A stretch of 64,000 bases of DNA from Bacillus sp. MUM 116 (GCF_001866655.1 NZ_MLYR01000086.1:62001-126000); one strand, 5' to 3'. Numbered from the stretch's first letter, positions 50,754 through 59,139 are shown. The notes: generated by a model from the sequence alone, not told the origin. A program made the numbers and translations.

Positions 50754-51103
50754 TTTGACAATAAGTTAAATATGGCACTGATTTCAGAAGCATTTTTATT
50801 TAGTTTTTGTGATTTCAAATTGAACTAAACTGCTACGTTGGCTCAATAACTATACGCGCAAATAGAGAGTTCGGTCGCTAGGTTCATTTACTGTAATTGA
50901 CCCTTGGTCGCATAATCTTAAGGGTTAGGGGGCGGGAGTGTTTTTTCCCGTCTCTAATTCTTGGGATTACAAAGGGTGTAGGCTCGCTGTCAATGGTTCT
51001 AGGCTATCGTAATCGTATAATGAGTTCTATGGGTACGGTTCTGAAAAACTATCGCGCACATATGAATATAAAGGTGGAAAGTATCGATGGGGGAGGGATC
51101 TTA

Positions 51104-51331
51104 ATGTTCGCTGTCAATACAAGGCTCAGAAAGAATCCGTTTATAGGATTTATTTTCAAAATATCCGGCGAGAAGCTGGAAACATCGTCGGACATAGAAG
51201 CAGCGATAAAAAAAGAGCACCTTCTACTTGTTACAGGACATGATGATGCAATGATTCCGTGTGAGGAAATTTTAAATTTCCATAAAATTGTAAAAAACAC
51301 TGACCTTTATCTTGATAATCTCTCTTTCTAA
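51104..51331 (+). pseudogene. C-terminal remnant resembling an alpha/beta hydrolase
   Basis: The ATG at 51104 follows GGGAGGG, in a frame open back to 50897. The end KKEHLLLVTGHDDAMIPCEEILNFHKIVKNTD looks like the Asp/His-side strand of an alpha/beta hydrolase, but the N-terminal part with the nucleophile is absent. Probably a gene remnant that still carries a start signal. Confidence 0.4.
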
Positions 51332-51407
51332 AATCGTAACTGGAGAGATGGAAGCTGGGTTTATTCCAGCTTTTTTCTCTCTGTAGGGATCTACCCTTTT
51401 AACTCAT

Positions 51408-51520
51408 TCTTGTTTCACAAAACTGCCACGATAGTTTAAGTACAACATTTCACAATCTTTCTTGTAGAAAAAGAAAAAAGGCGACCTTCTTCTTGAAGTA
51501 TCGCACCCTTTAGTTGAAGA
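51408..51520 (+). repeat. GTTAG repeat copy 12 (tail placed inside)
   Basis: CTTGTTTCACAAAACTGCCACGATAGTTTAAGTACAAC, then TTTCACAATC, then GAAAAAAGGCGACC..., GTATCGCACCCTTTAGTTGAAG. The order equals that of 55945-56070, so the two share a rearranged parent. Confidence 0.75.
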
Positions 51521-51574
51521 AAAAAAGGCTTTACGTTCTTTTTAAACACTCGTCTCGAAATGGCGAATCGGTTT

Positions 51575-51991
51575 TTAGCCTTTCGGCATTTTGCTCATAT
51601 CCATATACAAAGCGTTCCACCGATGACCGTCCGGATCCGTAAAACCGCAGCCGTACATCCAGCCACCCTTTTCACCAGGCTTGCTGAATACAGTACCGCC
51701 GGCACGTTCGGCTTTCAAGGCGAGCTCATCAACTTCATCCCTGGAGTTCGCCCCCAGAGAGAATAACACTTCAGTACCTTGCCACGAATCCGCAACCGCA
51801 TTACCAGTAAAACCGCGAAACGCGGATTCCGGGAAGAGCATTAAAACAACCTGATTATCGCCGACTATCAAGCTGAATGAGCCGTCTTGACTCGCATACC
51901 GCTCATTCAACCGAAAACCGAGCTGCGTATAAAACGCCTTTGCCCGTTCTGGTTCTCGCACTGGCAGGTTCAACCATAATTCTCTCGACAT
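51575..51991 (-). CDS. VOC family (glyoxalase-like) protein
   Basis: ATG with GGAGGCTGTTAGT upstream. The 138-residue protein has two beta-alpha-beta-beta-beta units: LWLNLPVREPERAKAFYTQLGFRLNERYASQDGSFSLIVGDNQVVLMLFPE and VDELALKAERAGGTVFSKPGEKGGWMYGCGFTDPDGHRWNALYMD. The pattern suits VOC proteins of the lactoylglutathione-lyase/bleomycin-binding group. Base composition is clearly richer in GC than its surroundings, pointing to transfer from another organism. Function unknown. Confidence 0.85.
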   Translation of the reverse strand: MSRELWLNLPVREPERAKAFYTQLGFRLNERYASQDGSFSLIVGDNQVVLMLFPESAFRGFTGNAVADSWQGTEVLFSLGANSRDEVDELALKAERAGGTVFSKPGEKGGWMYGCGFTDPDGHRWNALYMDMSKMPKG

Positions 51992-52085
51992 ACTAACAGC
52001 CTCCTGATATAGAGATGAAGTGATTACTCACCCCTATATAAATTCAATATTTATTATAATCTTTCCCTCTTGTTTGGAAATAAAA

Positions 52086-52172
52086 TCCTTTTTCAACTAT
52101 CCTGCCCCGTTAGTGGAACAAGAAAAAGAGCCGTAGTGCGACCCTTTTGTTCAACTCAAGCATCCGTTTGTT
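52086..52172 (+). repeat. GTTAG repeat copy 13
   Basis: CCTTTTTCAACTATCCTGCCCCGTTAGTGGAACAAG, hairpin region GAGCCGTAGTGCGACCC, then TTCAACTCAAGCATCCGTTTG. Confidence 0.75.
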
Positions 52173-52179
52173 GATAAAT

Positions 52180-52416
52180 TCAAATAAAATAATTTGTTTC
52201 ATTGACCGACATTACTTCAATCTCTGGACAATAAAAGTGAAGTGTTCCATCCTCGTAATCATCAATTTCATAATTTTTTACCTTCCCAACCTCTGTCCCT
52301 AATATCGGTTATTGAGATGGAAATTTGGTGATATGGTCCACCGCTTTTAAAGGTATACCGTAACTCATGCCTAATAAAACAAGTAACGGTATTATAATTG
52401 TGATTAATCGTTTCAT
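52180..52416 (-). pseudogene. Frameshifted small secreted protein
   Basis: The ATG at 52416 starts a signal-peptide-like stretch (MKRLITIIIPLLVLLGMSYG...FPSQ) that stops at 52309. Another frame continues sensibly (LGTEVGKVKNYEIDDYEDGTLHFYCPEIEVMSVNETNYFI). One frameshift would join them into a 75-residue secreted protein. Confidence 0.5.
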
Positions 52417-52507
52417 TTTTTCTTATAACCCCCATTTATAAATAATATCTAAACAATACCTCATATTGGATTAATAATTGGATATAATATCTTTTTTTGT
52501 CATTAAA

Positions 52508-52617
52508 TCCTTATTCGACTAAACTGCCACTTTAGTTCAATAAAAAGAAGGGACCACCGTAGCGATCCCTTCTTTAACATAAGCACCCGTTACTTTAAGT
52601 ACACCATTTCACAATCC
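52508..52617 (+). repeat. GTTAG repeat copy 14 (full length)
   Basis: CCTTATTCGACTAAA - CTGCCAC - TTTAGTTCAATAAA, hairpin AAGGGAcc...GATCCCTT, then CATAAGCACCCGTTAC and TTTAAGTACACCATTTCACAATC. On the minus strand its hairpin 2 plus T run is a normal terminator for the gene at 52665. Confidence 0.85.
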
Positions 52618-52664
52618 TTGGTTATTATTTAAACAACCACAAAAAGGAACCGAATTATATCAAT

Positions 52665-53477
52665 TTAACGAAAAACATCGTGCAACTTCTCAGCAAACTC
52701 TTTATGAAGCTCTGAGTTGTAACCCCCATGATGCCCAGGAAACTCCACAAAATTCGTTCCAAGCTGTTCGGCTAATGCTACTGAGCATCCGTAAGTAAAA
52801 AAATCTCGTGAAGCACTTCCACCTGCTGGAAGTACCTGCATCGATGAAGATTTTAATGCAGTCTTCAATGCATCTATATCTAATGAGTAGTTTATAATCC
52901 CTGGAATTTCATCTTTAACAAAGTAAGTTGAATTACTTAAAAGACGGTGCGTAATCACATCCTTCGATTGCTCGGAATTGCTAATATCCATTTCCGATGT
53001 TGACAATAATTTTAAAACTTCGCTTCGATGATTCTTCTTAAGGGATTCTAAGAATTGCTTTGCCTGTTCGAGATCATTTCCGAATAATAGTTGCAATAAC
53101 ACTGGTTCGTGTGGTATCAATACTCGTATTTGCTCTGGGTGACGTATGGATAAATCGAGTCCGATGACAGCACCAGAGCTGCTTCCAAATACGAATACAG
53201 GCTCATTGGTCAGTTCGGATAGCAGGTGGTGAGCGTCTTCGCTGTGAATGCTTACGCTGTAATCCCCGGCTGGGTTGTCAAGAATGCTCCGAGAATGTCC
53301 ACGACGGTCGTATGTAATAACTGTGTATCTGTCAGCAAGGTTGTCTGCAACCTTTTGAAATTTTTCGGCTTCTCCACCTCCACCATGAATCATCAGAAGG
53401 AAAGGACCTGAACCACGTACTTCATAGTAGATGTTAGCTCCATGCACAGGCAAAGTCCCGTTCTTAACTACAATCAT
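52665..53477 (-). CDS. Alpha/beta hydrolase
   Basis: ATG with GAGAGGAGAG upstream. The 270-residue product has the oxyanion strand FLLMIHGGGGEAEKF, DRRGHSRS, the nucleophile elbow FGSSSGAVIGL (Ser100), the strand PVFVFGSS before it, and the C-terminal His in FVEFPGHHGGYNSE. It belongs to the esterase/haloperoxidase-like branch. Substrate unknown. The repeat at 52508 serves as its terminator. Confidence 0.87.
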   Translation of the reverse strand: MIVVKNGTLPVHGANIYYEVRGSGPFLLMIHGGGGEAEKFQKVADNLADRYTVITYDRRGHSRSILDNPAGDYSVSIHSEDAHHLLSELTNEPVFVFGSSSGAVIGLDLSIRHPEQIRVLIPHEPVLLQLLFGNDLEQAKQFLESLKKNHRSEVLKLLSTSEMDISNSEQSKDVITHRLLSNSTYFVKDEIPGIINYSLDIDALKTALKSSSMQVLPAGGSASRDFFTYGCSVALAEQLGTNFVEFPGHHGGYNSELHKEFAEKLHDVFR

Positions 53478-53570
53478 TTATAACTCTCTCCTCTCTATCT
53501 AACAATGTTCTTGGTTTCACCTGATTCTCTATGTGGTAATTCATATTTATTCGTGGGTAACATTTAAAAA

Positions 53571-53611
53571 TCCTTCTTCAACAAACCTGCCCCGTTACTT
53601 TAATAAGAAAA
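53571..53611 (+). repeat. GTTAG repeat copy 15 (5' part only)
   Basis: CCTTCTTCAACAAACCTGCCCCGTTACTTTAATAAGAAAACGGG. Confidence 0.65.
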
Positions 53612-53741
53612 CGGGTCTTGGAAAGGAAAAAATACTGTCTAAAGGCGTCCGTGATACCATGCTTTCCTAATGAATAATGATTGGGGCATGGTGGTCCTCA
53701 AGTCAGTAAAGGAATTCCGGAATTAGAAAAAATAATTCAAA

Positions 53742-53779
53742 AAAATACGCCCCATCCCCATAAGGGTGGAGCATGTTTT
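53742..53779 (-). terminator. Terminator of the coiled-coil gene
   Basis: On the minus strand GCTCCACCC-TTAT-GGGGATGGGGC followed by TATTTTTTT. Confidence 0.75.
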
Positions 53780-53794
53780 TTAATGTTGTTGCTG

Positions 53795-54382
53795 TTACTG
53801 AAAATCTAAATCGATGATAAATTCCTCGAAGGTCGAAGACATCGAATTCAGCTTATGCAGGTTTTCGATGTCCTTTTCGTCTTTCCCTTCAATCTCAAGG
53901 AAAAGGAGCTCTCCCCGGATTTCCAACGTGATTCTACGACCCGGGAACATATCCTGTGCCCCTGCGACCGCAGTATTGACCAGTTTCCGAAGTTCCTTTT
54001 TTTTCGGATTCGAAAGATACAATGCAACCTTTTGGTCGGTTGTAATTCCGGAAAGTCCCTTATCCTTTTGAATGTCTTCTTCGACGGTGGTGCTGATTTG
54101 CTCTATGGTTTGCAGTTCTTCGGCATACTGTTTATCAGTATCTTCTGCCAACGGGGTTTGGGAATAACGTTCAAAGCGTGTGAGAATCTTAACATCGCTT
54201 TCTTCAATCCGTTTATTAAGGTTGTCTTTGGAAGGTGTCAAATCTTTTAAGATGGACCTTCGAAGGTTATCTATTTTTTCTTCTAAGTGCTCTTGTCCTG
54301 TTTTAAGAACTCCTTCTAATCGTTCTTGCCTCATTTTAATTTCTTTAAGTTCGCTCAATATCTGCTCTAATATTTTTTCCAT
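53795..54382 (-). CDS. Coiled-coil protein, 195 aa, unknown
   Basis: ATG with TAGGAGAGGG upstream. Residues 1-110 are heptad-like (EKILEQILSELKEIKMRQERLEGVLKTGQEHLEEKIDNLRRSILKDL). The last 80 residues are a mixed domain (KKKELRKLVNTAVAGAQDMFPGRRITLEIRGELLFLEIEGKDEKDIENL). No family recognised. Higher GC than neighbours. It ends before a minus-strand terminator and may form a single transcript. Confidence 0.6.
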   Translation of the reverse strand: MEKILEQILSELKEIKMRQERLEGVLKTGQEHLEEKIDNLRRSILKDLTPSKDNLNKRIEESDVKILTRFERYSQTPLAEDTDKQYAEELQTIEQISTTVEEDIQKDKGLSGITTDQKVALYLSNPKKKELRKLVNTAVAGAQDMFPGRRITLEIRGELLFLEIEGKDEKDIENLHKLNSMSSTFEEFIIDLDFQ

Positions 54383-54493
54383 GTTGCCCTCTCCTAAAGG
54401 TTGATTAACTGCTCTTTCCTTTTTCTTTTCTATCGAATCAATACGCTCTTGCTGATGACAGTCATGTCCACGACCTATGAATAGGAGTGGATT

Positions 54494-54840
54494 TCAAGAA
54501 GAGTATGCCATTCGCAAGCTTCGCTTTTGTCGTTGGTTTTTAACCTTCCCGATAACTGGGTTTCTGCCTTGCGTGCTCTTTACCTTCCTGCATTCTTTCT
54601 TCGAACCACATCTTTCTCGAATTCTGCGAACGCACTTATGACCGTGAGCACAGCCATCCGGCTGGGGTAATCTCCACCAATCCCATGACATGAACCATCA
54701 CGCCTCGTGCTAAAAGCTCTTTCTCTACTAAATGAACCCGACTTAGTCTCGCCTGGCGAAACTATCAAGCTTCGTGATTACAAGTGCATCCCCAGTCGGC
54801 AAGGATGCCAGCGCTTTTTTGAACTATATTCGATTGCTTT
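54494..54840 (-). pseudogene. Degraded serine recombinase (resolvase)
   Basis: Pieces of a resolvase appear in different frames in the right order: KKALASLPTGDALVITKLDSFARR, then ELLARGVMVHVMG, then AVLTVISAFAEFEKDVV, then RMQEGKEHARQ. Stops and frameshifts separate them. The N-terminal Ser region and the DNA-binding end are missing. It is the only clear trace of a mobile element enzyme in the window. Confidence 0.75.
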
Positions 54841-55060
54841 TTGGTGCCCGTCACATGTGTAAATAAGCTCTTACACTGGATTTATGCACTTTTAAAAAGC
54901 AATTCGACTTTCCAGGATATAGCTTAATTAAAAAATAAAACTAAATAACATAAAATCCTCCAACTGTGGTAATTAGGAAGGTTATTTGGCATGCACTTTT
55001 TTAGTATAGCATGAAGTATTTTAAGTTTTTATTGAAAAATGCTGACAAACTATTAGCTGG
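54841..55060. other. Non-coding gap
   Basis: AT-rich DNA between the resolvase remnant and repeat copy 16. I see no gene or clear signal here. Confidence 0.5.
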
Positions 55061-55183
55061 TTTAGTTGAATAAGAAATGGGATCGCCGCAGCAATCCCAT
55101 CTTGAAGTAACGCACCCGTTAGCCATCCATGCAGCATAGCTGCACCACAGAGGATGGAATTTTAATCGTTCTTCCATGGTAGC
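55061..55183 (+). repeat. GTTAG repeat copy 16 with 'CCATCCATGCAGC' extension
   Basis: TTTAGTTGAATAAGAAATGGGATCGCCGCAGCAATCCC, then GTAACGCACCCGTTAG and the same 65-bp extension as at 44455-44517 (only a few differences). Confidence 0.8.
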
Positions 55184-55197
55184 TGAAGAAGCAATTA

Positions 55198-55551
55198 TTA
55201 CAAATTTGTTCTTATATTATTTTTATAAATGTCCACTTTGTTTGCTGTAAAATTCAATAATTGATTTTTTCCATTGATTTTAAGACCAATATTTATTGAT
55301 AAAGGTAATTGAATTTTTTTAACTACTTCTTCTAAGGCATAGTATTCGTCTTCTCTTTTGTTATAAAAAACAACTGAACTAATAAATACTTCATCATCTT
55401 CAATATCAAGGCTGCACATCATTGGAAACTTTTCACCATCATTTGTTGATACTTCCCCTGATACTATCGAACCGTTTAGTTCTTCTGTGAAATTTTTTGT
55501 TTCTGATGGACTTACCCACGTTTCGTCTTGGTTTTCATTTCTATGGAGAAC
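55198..55551 (-). pseudogene. Protein fragment without start, about 117 codons
   Basis: The frame is open from the base after the stop of the gene at 55552 but has no start codon until an internal ATG at 55422. The reading NENQDETWVSPSETKNFTEELNGSIVSGEVSTNDGEKFPMMCSLDIEDDE looks like real protein. Either the start was lost or the first part is missing. If still made from 55422, a 74-residue protein would result. Family unknown. Confidence 0.45.
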
Positions 55552-55797
55552 CTAACCAGCTATTCCGTAAGCTAATAATAAGAAATATACACAAACTAAC
55601 ACCGCACCATTAGATAAAACGCCAATTACCCCCGATAACCATTTCTTAGAAATTACAGCAAAAATTATTCCGAGTAGTGAAAAAGAACCTAAAATTATAA
55701 TTATTAACGGCAAATCTGCGTTCGGTCCTCTAAGAATAAAAAACATAAGTACGCTAATCAAAACCATTAGAATTGATAAAACTCCAAATTTATTCAT
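55552..55797 (-). CDS. Membrane protein, 81 aa, unknown
   Basis: ATG with GGGGGGATTG upstream. Three hydrophobic segments (FGVLSILMVLISVLMFFIL, LPLIIIILGSFSLLGIIFAVI and VLSNGAVLVCVYFLLLAYG). No family recognised. Its stop touches the fragment at 55198-55551, so the pair was probably one operon. Confidence 0.5.
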   Translation of the reverse strand: MNKFGVLSILMVLISVLMFFILRGPNADLPLIIIILGSFSLLGIIFAVISKKWLSGVIGVLSNGAVLVCVYFLLLAYGIAG

Positions 55798-55944
55798 CTC
55801 AATCCCCCCATCTATGTATTTTGTTTTTACACCTATTTCATAATCCTATCCATAATTCATTTACAATTATTTCATATCCGGATACTTTGCTCAATCACTA
55901 ATTCCAGAAAATGGTTCGATTATTAAAGAATAACTAATGTCGTT

Positions 55945-56070
55945 TGTTCAACTAAACTGCCACGATAGTTTAAGTACAACATTTCACAATCTTTCTTGTG
56001 GAAAAAGAAAAAAGGCGACCTTCTTCTTGAAGTATCGTACCCGTTAGCGTAAGTACATTTTTTCACACTC
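55945..56070 (+). repeat. GTTAG repeat copy 17 (tail placed inside)
   Basis: TGTTCAACTAAACTGCCACGATAGTTTAAGTACAAC and TTTCACAATC, then GTGGAAAAAGAAAAAAGGCGACC, CGTACCCGTTAGCGTAAGTAC and TTTTTTCACACTC. It matches 51408-51520 closely. Confidence 0.8.
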
Positions 56071-56080
56071 TTCCTATCAA

Positions 56081-56230
56081 ATGGGGCAAACATGGTCTGT
56101 GGGGAGCTCAAATGGTTCATATATAGACCCATCCGGACCAAATGCAACAGCAATCGGTTGGAATTTTTTCGCCAAACACCAGCAGCACCCAAAGGGGGAT
56201 GATTTTTCCCCTTTTTATAGTTCGTTGTAG
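56081..56230 (+). pseudogene. C-terminal fragment of a secreted or hydrolase-like protein
   Basis: MGQTWSVGSSNGSYIDPSGPNATAIGWNFFAKHQQHPKGDDFSPFYSSL has the look of the end of a PHB-depolymerase/esterase-like protein (G-x-D-PNATA-x-GWNFFAKH). It starts directly at the edge of repeat copy 17, without a ribosome binding site. Confidence 0.4.
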
Positions 56231-56442
56231 GTAACAGAGCAGAAAACTTGATAGATTGTATATAGTCAAATGGACTTCCAACTGAATAAAATGATTGTTC
56301 CATTCTGATTAACAATATTTTCCTTCATAAATCATTAAAGAAATTTTCAAAAAAAAGCCTCACTTCTTTAATAAAGAATTAAGATACATGTCCCATAATG
56401 AGACCTGTTACATCTTAAATCGAATATTTAGGAGGAATTACA

Positions 56443-57162
56443 ATGAGAGTAAGATCAAGTTTGATTGCACCTGTTTTAGCAGCATCTATCTTCATACCAA
56501 CAGTAGGAACTGCAGTAGTTAATCATAAGGCTGATACATCTAAGCATGCAACGATGCAAACAGCAGATCAAAAATGGGCTCATCATAAATGGGAAAAAGG
56601 GGAAAAGCAAAAAGAGCTAATGACTCTTATTAATCAATATGCTACTCCTCAATTAAAAGCTCAACTTAAAAAAGATCTTGCCACTCGTGAAGGTTTAATG
56701 AAGCAATTAAGACAAAAAGGTAAAGATCATGAAGATAAATCGTTCCAAGCGCATAAAAAAGAAATTGAGGCAATTAAACAGCAAGTGAAAGAAGGAAAGT
56801 TAACAAAGCAACAAGCTCATAAGAAAATTGAAGCGTTATTTGGAAAAGAGCATGGTAAAGATCAAGAGGATAAATTCTTTCAAACCCATAAAAAAGAAAT
56901 TGAAGCGATTAAACAACAAGTGAAAGAAGGAAAATTAACAAAGCAACAAGCTCATAAGAAATTAGAAGCACTATTCGGAAAAGGTCATCGTGAAGATAAA
57001 GATAAAGGAAAAGAGCAAGGCGAACGTGGTATCTTTAAATCATTAAAAACGGCTATTCAAAAGAAAGATCGAGCTGCTATTAATGTTGCATTAGAAAAAT
57101 TTGATAAGCAATTAGAAAGTTTAAATAAGGAATTACAACAAAAGTTACACGCTAAAAAATAA
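56443..57162 (+). CDS. Secreted protein with two 45-residue tandem repeats, 239 aa
   Basis: ATG with TAGGAGGAATTACA upstream. A signal peptide (RVRSSLIAPVLAASIFIPTVGTAVV) is followed by a very charged, Lys/Gln/His-rich helical protein. Residues 95-139 and 140-184 are near-identical repeats (core HKKEIEAIKQQVKEGKLTKQQAHKKIEALFGK), identical in most of their DNA too, so the copy is recent or kept uniform. It ends in another helical part (FKSLKTAIQKKDRAAINVALEKFDKQLESLNKELQQK). I do not recognise a family. The protein is probably secreted or wall-bound, and a strong terminator follows. Confidence 0.8.
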   Translation: MRVRSSLIAPVLAASIFIPTVGTAVVNHKADTSKHATMQTADQKWAHHKWEKGEKQKELMTLINQYATPQLKAQLKKDLATREGLMKQLRQKGKDHEDKSFQAHKKEIEAIKQQVKEGKLTKQQAHKKIEALFGKEHGKDQEDKFFQTHKKEIEAIKQQVKEGKLTKQQAHKKLEALFGKGHREDKDKGKEQGERGIFKSLKTAIQKKDRAAINVALEKFDKQLESLNKELQQKLHAKK

Positions 57163-57204
57163 TATGTGATTTTGAAGTAGATTACATCACATTTCATATA
57201 GCCT

Positions 57205-57248
57205 ACAAAAACACTTGGGGAAGTGAAATACATACCCCAAGTGTTTTT
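57205..57248 (+). terminator. Terminator of the repeat-protein gene
   Basis: AAAAACACTTGGGG...CCCCAAGTGTTTTT, a 14-bp perfect stem. Confidence 0.9.
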
Positions 57249-57734
57249 CTGTATTCATGTTTCATTAATACTTCGTTAGCCAACCATGCGGCGCAATCGC
57301 TGAACCCAATCATCGTCGGTAGAAAGTTAATAACCAATGGAAGTTTAGGATTGTGAGGAAATTTCCTTACACTAAACCAACTAATTTATGACATAAAGTT
57401 ACTCCATTTTAGTTTTGGCCTGAATATTTTTCAAAGCTAACTTTTTCTTTGTTATGAACAAGAGTATTGTACAATACCCATCATTTTTTTAATAGGGATA
57501 TTTAATCATTTATTTAATAGCTTTCTATGGCCAAGATTTTTCAATTTCTTTTGTGGTTAAACCAGCCCACTTACCGACAGAGACCTCATTTAATCGATTG
57601 TCCATTATAACTTTGCTCAAGCACCCGTAAATTGAACAAGAACCAACCAAGTTATTACACATTTTCTTCGTATTGCGTATTGTTATTTATTTTTAAAAAT
57701 AGGTATACAACTAGTCCGCACAAGCAAAAGTTCA
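57249..57734. other. 490-bp gap with repeat traces
   Basis: 57270-57330 carries a decayed CCATGCAGC-type extension (GTTAGCCAACCATGCGGCG...), and 57612-57640 a CAAGCACCCGTAAATTGAAC trace. A 26-codon minus-strand frame at 57525-57605 (MDNRLNEVSVGKWAGLTTKEIEKSWP) looks like a protein end. No supported gene. Confidence 0.4.
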
Positions 57735-57743
57735 CATAGACTA
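57735..57743 (+). promoter_or_regulatory. SigK-like -10 element upstream of the CotD gene
   Basis: CATAGACTA fits the SigK -10 consensus CATAnnnTA and lies 41 bp before the coat protein start. No clear -35 AC at the standard distance was found. Confidence 0.45.
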
Positions 57744-57783
57744 ATGTTGACGCAAGACAAATTTATCTGGAGGTTAAATATCT

Positions 57784-58233
57784 ATGAAAAGAAATATGGG
57801 GTTTCCATCAAACGCAATGCCAAACGCAATGCCAAACGCAATGCCAAATGTAATGCCGAATGTAATGCCAAATGTAATGCCGAATGTAATGCCAAATATA
57901 ATGCCGATTCAAGTTGCTCCTGTACAACAAATGCCAGCCCAATATTGCCCGCCACCACCTTGTCCGCCAACATACTGTCCGCCTCAAGCGTTTCCAACAC
58001 AGTATGATCCGGGACTAGTTGACCCTGCACAACAATATGTAAAAACAAACTTATTTAATAAAGTAGTCTCTCATGTCCATCCTTCTCATACGACAACAGT
58101 CAACAAGCTTCATGTTAATCATCAACATTTTTTTCCCCACACAGAATCATGTGTAAATGAATGCTGTGAAACACATACAATGTGTGGATGTCCAGTCAAT
58201 CCTTGTTGTCCATCAGGACCATTTGGATTCTAA
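57784..58233 (+). CDS. CotD-family spore coat protein with MPN repeats
   Basis: ATG with TGGAGG upstream. After MKRNMGFPS the protein has nine tandem units of three residues (A/V/I-M-P plus N), encoded by near-identical 12-bp units (57810-57905). Then a Pro/Gln/Cys-rich part follows (PAQYCPPPPCPPTYCPP) and the CotD core with conserved His/Cys: VVSHVHPSHTTTVNKLHVNHQHFFPHTESCVNECCE. CotD-type proteins are inner-coat components made late in the mother cell. The repeat number is likely to vary between strains. Confidence 0.88.
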   Translation: MKRNMGFPSNAMPNAMPNAMPNVMPNVMPNVMPNVMPNIMPIQVAPVQQMPAQYCPPPPCPPTYCPPQAFPTQYDPGLVDPAQQYVKTNLFNKVVSHVHPSHTTTVNKLHVNHQHFFPHTESCVNECCETHTMCGCPVNPCCPSGPFGF

Positions 58234-58305
58234 CATCTTTCTCCCTAATTTGAGGCTATTTTACTATGGGCTCTTTATTAACAACTACAAAACCAATCTC
58301 ATAAA

Positions 58306-58362
58306 CTATAAAAGTACCTAGATACAGAATTCACCTTTGGTGCCTTATGGGTACCTTTTTTA
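58306..58362 (+). terminator. Terminator of the CotD gene
   Basis: AAAAGTACC...GGGTACCTTTTTT with an inner CACC-TTT-GGTG stem. Confidence 0.55.
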
Positions 58363-58443
58363 TTGAAATTTTTAAGCTATTCTTACTTCGCATTCTAAAC
58401 TTTACCAATGTTGCATAATATAAAAATGTAGGACGATTGGGAA

Positions 58444-58633
58444 TCACCTCCCGTTGAAAGCGTCATTTTTGGCGCTTTTTGCCTTCTCCACATTTGGCCT
58501 TCGATTTCTTACAATGATATCACCCTTTTTATAGGAATTGGTTGGTTTAATTCCTAATAATTCAGTGACATAATCAATTTGGAAAGTCTTCTCCAAACAA
58601 GCTGAAATAAACCTTTACTTGAGTTTTATCCAT
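58444..58633 (-). pseudogene. Frameshifted DUF4279 protein remnant
   Basis: The ATG at 58633 gives MDKTQVKVYFSLFGEDFPN and a stop. One frame over, the reading continues as IDYVTELLGIKPTNSYKKGDIIVRNRRPNVEKA, together matching the N-terminus of DUF4279 proteins (F-FGEDF...ITELLGI-PT). A single-base change in the TTTCCAAATTGATT stretch separates the two. The C-terminal two thirds are lost. DUF4279 genes often sit in immunity-type gene clusters. Confidence 0.65.
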
Positions 58634-58701
58634 AAGAAAAACCCCTCATAAACACCACAATTTTCCATCTTCTTATATTCAATTATTATACCATTGCTTA
58701 T

Positions 58702-58800
58702 TAAACTAAACTGCCAGTTAGTGGAACAAGGAAAAGAGCCGCAGCTGCGACCCTTTTGTTCAACTCAAGCACCCGGTAGTTTAAGTGAAATATTTCACAA
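58702..58800 (+). repeat. GTTAG repeat copy 18 (full length)
   Basis: TAAACTAAACTGCCAGTTAGTGGAACAAG, hairpin around GCCGCAGCTGCGAC, TTCAACTCAAGCACCCGGTAG and TTTAAGTGAAATATTTCACAAAT. Its inner part is almost identical to copy 3 at 40935, nearly 18 kb away. Confidence 0.85.
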
Positions 58801-58856
58801 ATACTCTAAGACAAAGGGACGGATTAACTCTTAGCCCGCCCTCTGTTCTGAACAAT

Positions 58857-58958
58857 CTAGTAATACATAAAAGAAGCTCCGACAATGATCAGTAGAATGA
58901 ACAATACAACGATTATCACTCTTTCCTCTCGACGTTCTTCACGGTGTTCCTCGTGCAT
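58857..58958 (-). CDS. Small charged-headed membrane peptide, 33 aa
   Basis: ATG with AGAGAGGTG upstream. The product (MHEEHREERREERV, then IIVVLFILLIIVGASFMYY) has a strongly charged head and one helix. The helix VVLFILLIIVGASF is close to that of YjcZ-type sporulation peptides, and a YjcZ-like gene lies just upstream on the same strand. Probably a sporulation-linked membrane peptide. Confidence 0.65.
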   Translation of the reverse strand: MHEEHREERREERVIIVVLFILLIIVGASFMYY

Positions 58959-59019
58959 AATGACACCTCTCTCTATCCTTTAATTAGGATATGAATTGTA
59001 CCATTTGGTTTAGTGAACA

Positions 59020-59139
59020 TTAAATCACACTAGTTAGTACGATAATTAAGAGAATGAATAAAACGACGATTAATACAAAGCTGCTGCCGCCATAGCCACC
59101 TCCGTAGCCATAACCGCCGCCGTAGCCGTATCCAAACAT
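59020..59139 (-). CDS. YjcZ-family sporulation protein
   Basis: ATG with AGGTGGTG upstream. The 39-residue product has a Gly/Tyr-rich head (MFGYGYGGGYGYGGGYGG) and one helix (FVLIVVLFILLIIVLTSVI), the standard build of YjcZ-type small proteins found in sporulating Bacilli. Function unknown. Probably co-transcribed with the peptide at 58857 (61-bp gap). Confidence 0.85.
   Translation of the reverse strand: MFGYGYGGGYGYGGGYGGSSFVLIVVLFILLIIVLTSVI

Noticed and set aside
55923..56315. Minus-strand 130-codon frame
   Set aside because: It runs through repeat copy 17 and opposite a plausible plus-strand fragment; it has no start signal.
57525..57605. 26-codon minus-strand frame as a gene
   Set aside because: It has no start signal and looks at most like the end of a lost gene.
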